A stretch of DNA of 64,000 bases from Marchantia polymorpha subsp. ruderalis. Lineage: Eukaryota; Streptophyta; Marchantiopsida; Marchantiales; Marchantiaceae. A program made the position numbers and the translations under genes. The stretch spans positions 21,844,001 through 21,908,000 of the forward strand of contig AP031357.1 of the NCBI GenBank assembly GCA_037833965.1, read 5' to 3'. Below, one piece after another: positions 48,096-62,200 of the stretch. Within the stretch, counting starts at the first letter, position 1, and each line of letters begins with the position of its first letter. A model generated the notes under the pieces. It worked only from the letters and a program-made list of their open reading frames with translations, was not told where the DNA came from and made no database searches.

Positions 48096-51000
48096 AGTCG
48101 TCCATATATCCGATGTATAAACTCTTTAGAAGTTTTTGAAATACACATGCACCACATTGTTGTTCATAGCCTTGTCTACTATCCCACCATCTCGCTCGCT
48201 GCATCTCACAGCAGCAGCATCTTCTGTTTTGAACTTTTGGCATGGACTACAACTTTGCTATTATTGCTGCTGGACAGTCGTCCTAGTAATTGAGTGAGTG
48301 AACGATTTGTAAGGTCCTCCGGCCTTGCTGATGGGCCAGGCCTGCTCCCGAACGCACAAAAGCATGCAGGCGAAGTGAGTGATCTGAGACACGACGTAGC
48401 AAACCTGGTTTGAGACACGCATGAGTCGAATCCGAGACTCTTTTCTTCGGATGATATTATCGATTCGTTAAAGCACAACGTTGGCTTTTCTCTTGTCTTG
48501 TCCTCGGGTGAAAACATTTCCAACTTTCAATATTCTAGACGGAATCGGAACAGACGGACCCTCGGCCAAGTGACTCGTCTCCCTGGAGTTCCAGTTCGCT
48601 GCCCTGGGAAGGTTGTAATAGAAAGTACCTTTCTTCTCAGCTCGGTGGTTCGCAGACTAAAGAGCGGCGTGCATGAGTCTGGTGTCGATGACCATCAAAG
48701 TCACTGGTTGGAATTTGGAAGATGTCAAAAGTCGAGGGTTTTCTTGCTTTAGTCTTGACTGACGTATGATTGGAGTATCTTACACGGGGAAATCTGTGAT
48801 CATTCCTACAGTTGTCTTTTTTGGATCAGAAGTGCGGCCAAATTTTTCTCTGTACCACTGAAGTCGAGAATAAACTACACTAGGCAATTAAGAGAGAGAC
48901 GATGAAACCAGGACGACGACGGTACTCCAGTCCCCGAGAGCTCTTCTGACGTACTGTTTTGTATGCTCGTGGCCTACCAACCAACCGAGTGAGATCCATG
49001 CTCAAGAGGCTTCCTTCCACCAGCCGAGAGCTCGACGTGACCTCAGAGACGGGTGTTCCGACCTGCAAGTTGCATTTCCAACTTCACGCATCCAACGTAC
49101 ATGCTGCGCTGGGGCGAAAGCGAGCCTCGTGCACATTCATTGGACGGGCCTCTACCTTTGGCCGTCAGCTTTCACAGCTTCCGATGTGTAGAAACTAGCG
49201 GCCCCACTACAGTTGATTAGAGATCCATGACGGTCTATCGAGCCTTCCTTCGAGAGGTCCCACCACCTGATCAGCTGATGCAGAAGCTCGATTCGGCAAA
49301 GATTCACTCGCTCCTCATCACTCCGGCTCGTTCAGCTCAGACATTCGTTCAGTACACTGCTCTGGCAGCTCTGTCCAGCTCTGAGTATTTTTCAAGTCTC
49401 ACGTCCTCACTCACTTGGCCCGAGCGCTTTGCTGCTAATATTCAATCCAAGTGCCACTAATCTAGCAGACTTTTGCAACTAGTTCTCGTACTCCACGGTA
49501 GTTGCAGCTCTTTTCGCAGGTCCGTAACCTTTACTAACTACCTTCGAGGCCCACAATGCTTTCCTTGCGAGAGATCCACTTTCACCTGGAGGTACCATGA
49601 TTCCTGCGTCTCGTTGTCCCACCATTTGTTCATAGGCCGTGATAAGAACCTCACTTCATGTCCGGATGACGAGCTTTGAAGCGTTTATGAGCACAAGTCG
49701 TCCGGGGATACTACTACAACTTGTGGCGCTTTAGGATTCGGGCAAAGGCGGTTTAAGTCGTGAAAGGAGAGGAGTATGCCGTAATGGGACCATGAGAGCT
49801 ACATCGTAGTTGTGATGGATGATGCATGCGAATGTGTGTCAAGATCTTGTCGGCGAGCGAATTAAGGCCTGGTGAGTAATTATGATCAGGGGACCCACGC
49901 TCAAACGGCGTACCTTTTTCGGCCGAAGTGAATATGGACAACTCGATCGGGGACTTTTTCAGCGATTCCCTCGGGCTGAGATTGGAAGCTCTCGAGCATC
50001 TCGTTCTTTCATAGGCCTCTGAGCTGTTGGAGCTCCAAAAAGCCCCGTGCGTTTACTCGTGGACCCGATGCCGGAATCGATGGGACATCCAATTCGAGCA
50101 AGTCTCTCAAATAAAGGCGCGAGTAAACCGACCATCGTGCTTGAATCTTTCCTCTTCAGGCCTTCCAAGATGACACTATCATGAAAGGAGGACTTGAACA
50201 GAATGAATGTGGAAGAACTGATCTACTTTAGCACAGCCACAAGTCCAGATCTCTTTGTTATATCTGCCTACTCCGGCACACGATCCCAAGCCTACTTTGC
50301 CCTAGCTCCACCGGATGATAAGACTTTTGAAGACGGGGACGACGAGATGGCCACACCTGATCAAGGCCCTACTTCTGAGACTCGAGTTAGCAGTGTAACG
50401 AACGGGTAAGTAAAGCAGCAGCTGCTGCTGCATATTGTTTGATCGGCTGAGATAGATAGATGCACTCTAGTATTGCCATCTTCGCTAAGCTCGGCAGTAG
50501 CTGGACAATAGTCAAAGCCTCGCGTGTGTTGAACACACACACACACCCTCTCTCTCTCATTGGTGGCCCCACCGGTAAAGATGTTATCCTGGAGGAGACG
50601 GGTTACAGGTCTGGACGGGGAGTAAAAAAAGCTTTATGTTTCCATCTTCGCAACTTTGCTGCAGCCTGCAAATTTTTAACCTTTTCAGGCAGACATTTCG
50701 ACCGATAAAAACTGCCCCGTGCAGTATGCTAGCTTGGCTCTGCTGGGCTGTGTTCTGCTCTGCTCGGCTTTGCTTTGCTGCTATCACTATCTGTCATGGA
50801 CTCGGTTATGTTTGTGACCCTACCATGGCAAACTTCCTGTGGTTGCACTATTTATGAACGAAGAGAAGGAAGGGTAGCTTGCAAGGTTGGAAAGAAGGCC
50901 AAGCACTGCACTCGGATCTACACGAACGCCTTTCTCAGCTTTACAACTTTCACCTACTGGGAAGCTGCACTAGCAGACCGCTAGTACGCAATAGGGAGGA

Positions 51001-53323
51001 GGAGGAGGAGGAGGAGCTCGACGCACTCATCAGCTGCTGCTGCTCCTGAGCAAACAACCTCTCAGAGAGTTCCAGTGTCCTCCTCTGTGGCCCCACACAC
51101 TTGTCCAGGTCCAGACCAGAAACCACATCATGCTGTTTGTTTGTTTCTCGTCCTTGCTGCTGCTGATCCTAATTTTGCACCCCCTGGATGGAGGAGTCCC
51201 CAGAGCCCAGCCCCTGTGAGTGAGTGAGTGAGGTTGGGATAAAAAGTTTAAAACCCTTCACCTACCTTCCTCCGAGGTCGGATTGACAAGGAGCTGCAGA
51301 TACTGCCTCTCACGAAGAGAAAGGGATAAAGTCAGCTACAGTCGAGTAGCAGCAGCAGCTCTACTTTTCACTTCATGATGTGAAAGACATCAGACTGCTG
51401 CTGCTGCTGCTGCTTCTGCTGCTTCTGGAGCACTGGCCACGCATCTCTTTCAGCAGCAGCAGGAGGCCTAGGATTACAGGTATCTACAGTTTCACTCTGA
51501 TGGACGCAGGTTATGTGATTGGACGACAGCATCATCGAGATACAGACACAGATGCGTGGGAGAGAACTTGTACCTTCATAGAGCCTCGCCTGCCATTCCT
51601 AGGACGAGACTAGAGAGAGAGAGAGACGAAGAACAAGAACAACGAGACAACGAAGTCTCATTCGGTCATCGTCTCGGTCCCACAGGCAGGCCTTGCAAGA
51701 ATCTCGTTCCCTCTTGTGCCAGTGAGAGAAGCAATCATATTTAAATGGGATTTGCATCTCAATGCAAAAACTTTTGCTCAAAGATGCCCCGAAGCTCTAC
51801 CATTGCATTCTCTCACGTCGGCATTTGCATAATCTTACATCAGCTGCTTTCGGTGAGGAGGATCCAGCTGCTGATTTTGTAGTTTTCATTACTTGACCGA
51901 GTCGCAGGATGCTGAAATCATACAATAATAGCTTGCGGTCGAAGTCTTCGATGTTGGTACGAGCGAGTGTGGCTGTGGCCCTTGCATGAAGGCATGCGAG
52001 AGGTTTGTTGCCGAAGCAATTATTGGACCCAAAAAACATACTGCATTCATGTTCAAACCTCCTCAACTTCACGGTGAGATTTATGTGAGCCAATATTCGA
52101 CTTTTGCCGCCTTCTCCGAGGAGGAAATGCGGTGCTCCAGCTTCGTGCGGAACTTGAACTTGTAAAATATGGAGCACTCACGAGCATGAACGTATAGACG
52201 AGTGAGTGAATGAAGAACTGCATCAATGGGCCTTGCTTCCAATTAATTTTAGGCTGGGACCCTCTACCTCTACCTCCACCTGCCCAATGAATTCTAGCAA
52301 ATGAGAATTTCCGCCACCCAAACCGGAGATTGCGATATGGTGGCTCTTGAGATTTCATGAGCTTCCATGAAGAGGACTCAAGGGTGGCTTCAGTATTTTA
52401 TTTTTTGCCATGGAATCAAATACTGTTTGTGAAGAGATTGAAGGAGATCTCACAGCTTTTATGATCACTTCCGAGGTATCAGCGTGCATGCTATTCAGAT
52501 GTTTGATGCAATTTTAAGAAGCCCCAGAAACAAGCATCGAAAGAAGCAGAGTAATGGTTCAAATTTATGCAGCTATTGATATCGAACCATCAATAGAGTT
52601 AGTTGAACATAATTTCAGGTGTAAAACACATACGTTGATGGCATGAACAGGTGCATCAAGTTTTTTCATCTTTCCAATCTTTAGATCTTGCCAGCATATA
52701 TCAATCTTGTTGAGCGCAAGATTCTAATGGTCCCGATTACAAATTTATTGCAAAATCTGTTCATGTTGTAGGTAACGATGTTTACCAATTCTCACAACAG
52801 TAATGCAATGTACACCCAGACATGTTTGAAGTAATGAAGCTCACACAGTTCACTCGACTTCACGTGGGGTGAGATTCCCTTGCACATCCAGGATAATAGA
52901 AAGTATCGATCGAACCCTCCAGGAGTACAAAACAAAAGATGAGGAGATACGGTTCCCACGTAGGGCACATTCCGCCATGATCTTCTCTAAAGCTAAGTTC
53001 CCTGAAATATGTTCATGCATTAGGCAAACACTAGCAAAAGGAGAAAATGCAAAAGGTGAGTTGATCCATCTAAGTCAGAAACACCAAAATCAGTTTTCGA
53101 ACCAAACTACGAATTTGTATGGAGATTTGGGGGCTATTGTGATAATGCTACCAATAAAATGTCGGAATGGAGAAAACTTCATAGTTCGTATGCTTCGGAC
53201 TAACTGCAGTGCAGAGTAGAGTATTTACAGATGTAGATCAATTGAAGTGATTCTTTCCGTCATTACCGATGGATTGCATAAGATGTACATTACTACAGCA
53301 AAAGAGTACTCATAATGCCTATA
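48096..53323. other. Gene-poor spacer with simple repeats
   Basis: No supported gene in about 5.2 kb. It starts with the 3' region of the ARM gene. GGA repeats lie at about 50995-51015 and CTG repeats at about 51395-51425. Frames at 50194-50409 (+, 71 aa, acidic end) and 52869-53219 (+, 116 aa) have no recognisable features. Confidence 0.5.
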
Positions 53324-53929
53324 CAGAGAGATTTGCTTGATGGGACCCCTGCGGAAAGTAATTTGCTTGATGGGACCCTTCAGGTTTCATTTTACCCGAT
53401 GGGACCCCATGAACGATGCACCGTCACCCATGTTCTAATAACAACTAGAGAGAGTGCAACGAGTCCACCTCAACCGCAGAGAGAGTGGACTTCAGACTCC
53501 ATCACACTCGTTTTTATGTTGTTATTTTGTATCCGGCCACTCTCCAAGGAGACAAGCAAAGAAATGTTCATCCGGAGTTTATTTGTTCGTCACAAATGGA
53601 TGATCGTGAGACTTGAGCAGGGTTACGGATGGAATGTGCAGGTGGGAGGCAACAGAGAAATCCGCGAATCTTTGCGGTGGGAAGAATTGAAACACAACAA
53701 ATTGCACTTCGAGCAAAATCGATCTTTGTCCCCGTGATAATCCACCAGAAATTATAATCAGGGATTAATCTCTGTTTGTAATTCCCGCATTGTAACTAGT
53801 AGTAATCGTAGTTACAAGAACTATGTCCGATGGCACACTATCGTTGGGGTCCATCGGGTAAAACTAAACCTGAGGGGTCCCATCAAGCAAATTACTTTCC
53901 GCAGGGGTCACATCAAGCAAATCTCTCTG
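53324..53929. mobile_element. Inverted-repeat element of 606 bp with ~88-bp arms
   Basis: The left arm starts CAGAGAGATTTGCTTGATGG at 53324. The right end, reverse complemented from 53929, starts CAGAGAGATTTGCTTGATGT, and the arms match for about 88 bases with few mismatches, to GATGG-ACCCCA. Each arm carries a motif (TTTGCTTGATGGGACCC and relatives) repeated at 30-base spacing: 53331, 53361 and, diverged, 53391. Flanks CCTATA (53318-53323) and CTTATA (53930-53935) may be a 6-bp target duplication with one mismatch. A frame at 53315-53737 (140 aa) reads through the left arm and interior but has no known domain. Non-autonomous; unrelated in sequence to copies A-C. Confidence 0.88.
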
Positions 53930-56900
53930 CTTATACATGAAGAAACACTTTCCACCTGAGTTATTCCTTTCTTTCTTTTTCCCTTTCTGTTAAGATTAAA
54001 GAGCAAAGAGTCTTGCCTTACCTATAAAACTTTTCTACGTACATAGGGACAGAATAATTCAAAGTGAGTAAAAAGAACTCGACGTTCTTCCTACTTCATT
54101 CTTCATGAAGTAGGGCCAAAAAAGTGTGAGTAGAAAATATCCGAAAATGAAAATCTTTCCACGAGAGTACGGAAATGAATATCATCTGTGGAGTTTCTCC
54201 GAGTTGCTTCCGCAACTTTAATGGAAGGTATGAATTACGATACTTCTAAAGATTTCGCTACACGTTTGATCGTAAGTTTCGATAGCCTGTGCGAAGGAAA
54301 ACTGTTAGCTACTCAATTGTTAAGGAAACAAATGTGGTGTGGTATAAATCTGAACAAATGTTTGTCATGTTGTGATCAGACACTCATAAGGACTACTTAA
54401 TATACTCATGCAGTCGATGATGTGATTCTTCATATTGCTTGCTTGTACTCAGAAAGTGTCTTGTATAAAACTCCTTCAACATCCCAATTTTTTCCCTTGC
54501 ATGAGACAGACTTTAATTGTAGTTGAGAGTTGTATTCGATTACTGCTCAAACTCACATTGGAGGAACCCCACAAGCAATGACCATCCATTAAATGTGAGG
54601 AATAACGCCAAAGGATCACAGCCACCAAATATATTATCAAAAAGCTGTAAATATCGGATGTTATATTATACTTTGGAAACTGTATTTCATGGGAATTTAC
54701 AGACTATTCGTCGCAGTCATATAATGGCTGAGGCATACTGTACATACCTAGGCCTCAATTGATTTTAGATTTGAGAATTCTTTAAAGGTCTGAAACGCTT
54801 GGTCATACATATCATACATCAGATCACGATCGCTGGACACGAAGATCGAAGAGCAGATTTTCAGTGAGCACCAGCTGCATACATCAAAGCACGACTGGCT
54901 TTTGTGAAAGGTCAGGCATATATTTCCACGAACACAAAAAGTATATCAAAGATGCAGCCCACCAGCATGACTTCTTCAGCACTTGAGTGGTGAGAAAGAG
55001 CATGAAATGGACTGTTTGGACCACCTCATAATTACTCTGTGTTGCAAGATTCTGAGATTTCTTTTTAATATAAACTTAGATAAAGAGATGAAACAAGTTC
55101 AAAACAGAAGAACTTGCTCCGTTCTAGGGTCCACATTATTCTCTCAAGACTCATCTTCGGATACAAATGATCTTATCTTGTGATCTCGTTGCATTGGATG
55201 CCATCATTGCGACAGATGGCAAGATTCATCACGAGATTGCTATCGGCATCATACATTATAGCTCCGCGCTAGCTTATGATACTTTGGGTGTATAATTATA
55301 ATACTTCATACTTTGGCTATACAATCTGAACCATGTTATCAACTGCAAAAGATATTCGGAGCCATACTTGCAAATTGTAATGCACAGCAGAGAAGGTTCC
55401 ATCCACATTTTTTCCTCTTCCGGTCTACTGACTCAAGAAAAAGCGAGAGTGTATGAGACATGTAATCATGGGAATGTGAGGCATAGGTAGGCACTTATGA
55501 GGATGATAGAGCCCTTGTAAAAATGATAAAAGCTTGTCATGTAGCTGCATTAAGGGAGACGAAGTGTTTGTATGGCAGAGTAGAGCCTGCACTTAACACT
55601 AGCTTCCAAGAAGAAGCTTAGAGAGTAGATTAAATAATTGAAGAGCCCTCTACATGCTCCCGTGTCCTACCAAGCTGCGTCGTCAACCTCTAGGAAGAAA
55701 GCGCAGATTCAACAAGTGCTTGCTGTACGAGTCATACGTGAATACGAGATTCCGTAATCCCCATGCTTGGATCTAGAGAGAATCTTGCACATCCTTACAA
55801 TTTTCTCTACTTATTGATTCTTGTCAACCATGTATTTCTTTGAAAATCTTTCGTTCAATATAGTAACCATATACTCTGAAATATCAGGTATAAGAAGGAT
55901 GGAATGTAGTGGAAAGACCACCTAAGTACTGACCGACTACATGATAATTTGTCGAACGAGATATGACTGGAGAGCAAATGTAGCTAGTGGTGATTACTAA
56001 TTTGGAACAGATCGTAATGACACTACATCCACTGTGCAATAAAACACGTAGACTTATTGAGGTGCATAGCATTAGCTTGGAATGGACGAGATTGTGGATT
56101 GACGATACTGCGACTCTGCCGTCTATTGTTTGGTCAAACGGTTGGAACAGTGCATTTGGGTGGAGCAAGACTAACTCAAAGTGTACAGATGACAGACAAA
56201 GCGGAAACTGGTTTGGTTTTGGATTTTCTATATGTGCACTATGGATTTGGTGACTATAATGACATGAACGTGCTTGTTGCCGATAGTGGCGATCATGTGA
56301 AAGACATCTTTGGCTGAAAGCCCGTGGAAAGAAAATGTAGAACACGATTGAGTGGGCAAGGCCAGTGTAAAAGCAGCGAGTAGTGAAGACTGGGTAGATC
56401 GAAAGACTGTGAGCACTTGTTACTACAGATATTTTGTTTCTTCAGGTACAACTACAAGTGAACTGGCATTCACTCACAGGGAGCTGAATTTCGAACGAAC
56501 GCTCCATGATCAGAGTTTCGGATTGCAATTGTTCCTTTCTCTGCGTACCGACCAAATGTGTGCAGATACTCCAGCAAGAATCTTACTCTTTACAGACAGA
56601 AGGAAATAAATACCGGAATAAGTTGCTGCAACGGAAGAAACAAAAGTCAATCATATGTACCTACGTCGCAGACAAGGCTTGGAGTCTTGTGCTAATCTGA
56701 CGAGACCATCCCCAGAAGATGGAAAGACTTGGAAAGACTTGCAGAGATAGAGATGAAGAGACGGGGGAGAGAAGTGGCGAAGGCGAAGGTGACACCGCCA
56801 CTTTCGGATACCGACTGACCAACTCGAAGCACTGGAAGAGCAGCAGCGCGCTCTCGGACGAGAAGTTGCTAAAGTGGAGATCTGACTGAACAAAAGCAGG

Positions 56901-58847
56901 AAAAGGTGCCACAGGGCCTCGTGACAATACTCGATGTCAATAATTGCGAACTATAGAAAAGATCCGAGATATTATCGTGGAGAGCAGAGAAACAAAGCAT
57001 TTGCTACATTTAAACCGAATCAGAAAAGGCATGAAATAATGATGATGGTGGCTGTGAAATAGGCTCCAAGGTTTTCGGTGGTGGATATATCTTCTCCTGA
57101 AAGCTTCTAATTGCTTCGGACCAAAAAGCACACCCTACGACACCAACGTTGCACTAGTCTATGCTATGCTATTCCATACTTCGTATGCAGCAGCTGCTGC
57201 TCTAGTGTACGAGCGAGGAGTTTTTTAAGGGTGATACCAAACAATAAAACTGTCCAATCTCTAAGAAAAGTATTCTGCATCAAATCCGTACTAGAAAACA
57301 ATTCTGGACTCGAAATGGATTCCATCTTTTGAAGCATTGTATACTCTTAAAACCGAATCGATCTTCATAGTGGCATCATTTGTACGTCTTTCTCGCATCT
57401 GAGTTAGTTTTGCATTGCCAGGGGAGAATATTTCTGAATGCTTACATGATTGCTGGTGAAATCCGAACGTTGGGACAGAATGTATCTATCTCATTTCACA
57501 ACCAACACGTGTGCTGGACGAGACAGCACTCTGATCTGCTTGTTTACCATTCGTCTGCTCTCGCAGAGCAATCCTCGACATGTCGGAAACAGTGAAAAAA
57601 AGTAACACTCGATAGAAGACCAGAACATGATCTAAAGCAGGCCACCGCAACCGATATGCCAGGACTCACCTCCGCCTTCGCACCTTGCATGCCTTTCCAT
57701 ATTATAATCCAAATGTATTTGACCATCTGTCGGACCTACTACGATAATAAATAATAGTACAAGCAGAACCGTGCTGCTGATGCTGCTGGTCTTCCGTGAA
57801 TATACGCATCTCCGAAGACAAATCTGCAGAAATATTTTGCTTCTGCGTGCCGAATAGGATCGAGGGAACTCCTGGAAGTCTTGGACGAGTTTGACGAGAG
57901 CACACAACACGTTCAGATACAGTTTCGGAATGCTTCGGTCACAGGGTTTGCTGCTGTGTTCACCCTCACCACCACCACCGACGACACACCCTTCCCCACA
58001 ATTGCAGAGGAAATCATGCCTTGGAATCATTTGTCGGGTCATAGATTCCACTAGTCCTCGAAAACATTCATGCAGAGGGCACAGAGTCAAAACACACCCC
58101 AAGGGTCGGACAGCATAGCGCACCACAGCTCTGGGATCTTCGAAGATCGATACGCCTGGACTGAATTGGTGTCGACTGATTACAGTTTATGCATCATTCT
58201 TTTCGGTGCAGGCAGAGGAATCTTCGGAAACCGACAATGCTCATCTGAAGATTGAAATCTGGTCGGGAGGCAGCTAAGCGAGGAAGCTCCTCTTGATTTC
58301 GTTCCGATCATAAACCGAAGGAGACGAACTCGAAGAAAAAGTGACCTCCCCTCACTTCTTCTCCGTCGTCGAAGGTCTAGAAGCTCGAAAAGCTCGAGTC
58401 CGGGCCCGCCGAGCGCTTCAATTCGCGAGGGGCCAGGTCTCGCCGAAGGGCCCGAGCTCGGGAAAGGTATGTTTCGGCTCACATGGTCCACCCGCGCAGC
58501 ATTAGTTGCTGCTGTGGGTTGCAGCCGCCCTCTCCGAAAAGCGATGATTGTTCACTGAAAGAATGCGATTTCGTCATTCGGGCATGCAGTTGGGTTTCTC
58601 ACGGGGAAAAAATCTTCCGAAGTCGTGCACTGATTCGAGCTTTAGAGGATTCCCGGCCACCCGTATGCGCTGGATGCTCGCCCGAGCGATGGAGCAAGAG
58701 TCAATTCCTGAAGAGGAATGAAGAAAGACTCATCCGGGAGAGACCGACCACCTGAGCGCTTGGGCTCGGGCGGACACGTCGAACAAATCTACGCTTCGGA
58801 ACGAAGTGCTCGATCGTAGTCGGAAGGATCGAACGTGGTGTCACTAT

Positions 58848-58878
<31 letters not shown>

Positions 58879-59298
58879 GGCTATAATCAACCGTGAGACA
58901 AACATTTGTCCCTGAGGGTAAACTTTATCTCGAGTGTGTTTGCAATCTGTTTAGGGAACTCGTGAAGCGCTCTCCGGTCTTGCGTCAAAATCAAGAACCC
59001 AAAGTTCACTTAGCCATTGTGAAGATCTTTAAAAGCCGGGCAAGAGTCACCTTGCGTAACTAAACTCGCTGGTTGTTCCGTCCCACTTGCGGAATTCCCA
59101 GTGGCTGCTAAAAGAGCTCGTACGAGAATGAGGGCCGAACTTGCCCGACTCTCAAATTGACCAGAAATCTCGATCCATCCATTCGGACAGCAGCAGCGTC
59201 CATAGGGAGTCGGTGGGATCACAGACCTCCACGAGCTACTTCTCTGCACAAAACTGGTGGGTAGGTTTGCAGCGGCGTCGACCTCGAAACGTTCCTCC
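53930..59298. other. Gene-poor spacer upstream of the TEDC2-like gene
   Basis: No supported gene. The first 2 kb is AT-rich with many in-frame stops. A short stretch at 56718-56891 is open in all three forward frames and gives charged, coil-like translations, perhaps a decayed exon. A CTG repeat (about 58851-58878) lies some 420 bases before the TEDC2-like start and is probably in its promoter or leader. Confidence 0.5.
58851..58878. repeat. CTG triplet repeat
   Basis: Nine CTG triplets in a row in the upstream region of the TEDC2-like gene, not within a supported reading frame. Confidence 0.88.
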
Positions 59299-62200
59299 AT
59301 GGATCGGAGCGAGGAGGAGCTTCTGGACGATGCTGCTTTGCAGATTTTAAAGTTCTTGGGACAAGTCTATGTCCGGCTTCAAGAAGCTCAAGCCGTGCAA
59401 GAATACGTCTGTGAGCAATACGAGGCCTCGATTCGATTCCTACGTCTATGTGCGAGTGGCTCGGATCAGTCCGGGCTCTCTGTCCCCGAGGCTCCTACCC
59501 GCAGGTACTGGCATTTAGGGCTCACCATATCCTCATTCCCTATCGAATCATTGTAGCTCACCAGGACACATCAAGAACCGACATCCTGTTTTCTAGAGCT
59601 CCATTTTTGGCTCTGGTTACGCATCCTTTTGCCTTTTCCATCGGCAGATGAACTAATACTTGTCTGATTGAGTCTAAAACCAATCGGCTTCTTACTCTAA
59701 TCGTGATTCAAGCGAAGTTCAAATGTTTTCTTTCGCTCGAGACTTCTTTTCCAACTCTCGGAGATAGTCGAAACAAAAGAACCCGCATTCGTTGTGTCTG
59801 CAAGTATCTTCCGATTCTCTTGGTAGGACATTATCGAGCTTATTCCGACGGCCAAAACGTCGGCATTTTCGAACAAAAACCTGCGGCCGCTGACGCTTTT
59901 CGTGCTGTGAGCACCTCTAGAATTTTTCGAACGAGAGAGCATTCAGCGCACAAGGGTTCTCACCAAGGCCATGAAAACAAGCAGCAGCAGCAAAAGATCA
60001 AGACAGGTTAGACCTCTCAGTAACTCTGCCATGCATCACATTCATGTGCCGTCTCTGCCGTCAGCGTTTGATTGGGGACCTAGGTTGCCGTGGGATCTTT
60101 GTCCTGCTTCTGAATTCTGTCACTTTTACCTTAGCGACTTCATCAAAACATCGAAGGAATCCAGAAGACTGTAGGGGGCCGGCTGGAGCCGACCACCGGC
60201 TTGGCTTTCGTTCGGAGAGTCGCTCGAAGAACTCAGAATGGCCAATGCCAGTATTGATCTGTAATGTCCGCAATTCTTCATGGCTCGAGATGTTCTGTTG
60301 GTCGCTGGTCGAACTTTCTCCTCGGCCGCGGATGTAACGCAAAGAAATTCCCGCAGGGCCCGACGACGACGGAGACATAGCCAGCAAAGAGTTCGCGGCG
60401 CTGTGCGAGTGTTTGGACACCGTCCTTGCGGAGGCGCAAGCTGTTCGTGAAGGGTCCATCGACGCATTGACGAGAAAGGTACGAATCGGCCTCTTGCTAA
60501 GACGCAATTACTGCGAGTGCACTTCACATTTCCACTCGTTCCTGCAAGGCCACAGGAGGATGAGCAGGCGGAGGTCAGCGAGCACGCCATCTGTGATCGA
60601 TCCTGACAACCTCCTTGACGTGCATTGAATTTTGCTCCCCCGATGTGCAACACTGCAAACGGACGCAATGACATTGTGAATTCATAGCTTTTAATCTTCA
60701 CTCGCAAACCTTCATGAACGGACCTGCTTGTTGCATGGCTTGCCTTTGGATACCACAGTGCGGAGGGAGAACCCGGGGACCCAAATCCGCAGGCAATCGT
60801 CAGCATCATCCCACTGCCAGTAAAGATGGTGCTGCCAGGGTCAGCTGGACGGCTGCTTCCAGAACAGTCAACGATGGTATTGTCGCCGGCCCTGCAACCC
60901 GGACCAAAGATAAGATCGTCCGACCAAACTCGAGGAAAGCAGCCAAATCGATCAAACCCCGCAAGCCTGCCATACCCCAGATGTCATCAGCGTCTGCCAT
61001 TCCTCCAGGGGCCTGCAACAACAACAAGATTCAGAGCAGGAAGACGAGTCCGGAGAAGAGCGACCGCATACCTCGTCTGCCTCTGTCCACCAGGCCCAAG
61101 CCAAGTCTAGCACCAGCACCAGCACCGTCTTCAGCTGCACGACTGCTTCGAGATGAGCTTAACATCGACTGCACAGCCAGTAAGTCCATGCAGGCCAAAG
61201 CCAGCTTCTGATCCCCTGAGCCACTCCCTTGTAGCTCACCTTCTTGTGGAAGGCGTCAGGATATCAAATTCGGGGAAAGCCTGAATTTGGAATGTGGAAG
61301 CACTGCATAATAATAATAATTGAGAAACCAACCATAACATGCCGGCGTCTCCACAAACGCCATGTCGACAGGGGTGAAGGAAGGGCGACAAGAGAGCCCG
61401 ACTTTTTGGGTGACAATGAAATTCGTTCTTGCACGGATATATTCGTGTTAGAGAGTCGAAAAAGTTGGTGATGTGAGTCTCATGTCTCCGTCTGCAGAGT
61501 GCCGGACAGCGGAGAGATGGCGTCTGCAGTTTCCCCAGAAGTATGTAGCACTTTGGTGCTGGTTCAAGGCGAGGGAACGGTACTGGCACAGCACATACGC
61601 CGCATGCAGGACCAAACCTGCTGCCGAGGAGGCATTCTTGGCCTCGTTGGAGGATGTCTACAATGAGCAAGAATCGAGCCACGAATCCCATGATGATGTA
61701 GGAGGCCCCTACATAACTTCAACAGCCGAAATCTCAAAGTTGATCTTCTCTTGTGCCCCTCTTGATTTTTAGATATCTTACCGCTTTTCTTGTCACTGTC
61801 ACTTTGCTCGGAAGGGTGGACATTAAAAATTGGAAGTGGCAGGAATATAAACTTGCAGCTTCACCCATTCGAGAATTACAGAAGGCCATGGAAGATCTAA
61901 TGACCTCTGCTATCATGAGCGAGTCGCGGCGGATGAATCTGCAGCGATTAGCACCCGCAGGTGTTTGTATCTTGGTTCTTTTCACATTCGTGTCCTGACA
62001 TGGATAGTTAGCCTCGTTTCACCTACTTCCGAATCCAACGCGCTGCTACATTAATTATCTCGTACGAATCAGCTATCCCACTCCAAAACATGAAGTTCTG
62101 AGTTCAGGCTGACGGAGTCGCATTGTACTTGATAAGTGATGACTTCATGAATTGATCAGGATCCAAGATAGCAGAAATGAGGAACTTCAGTATGCATAAA

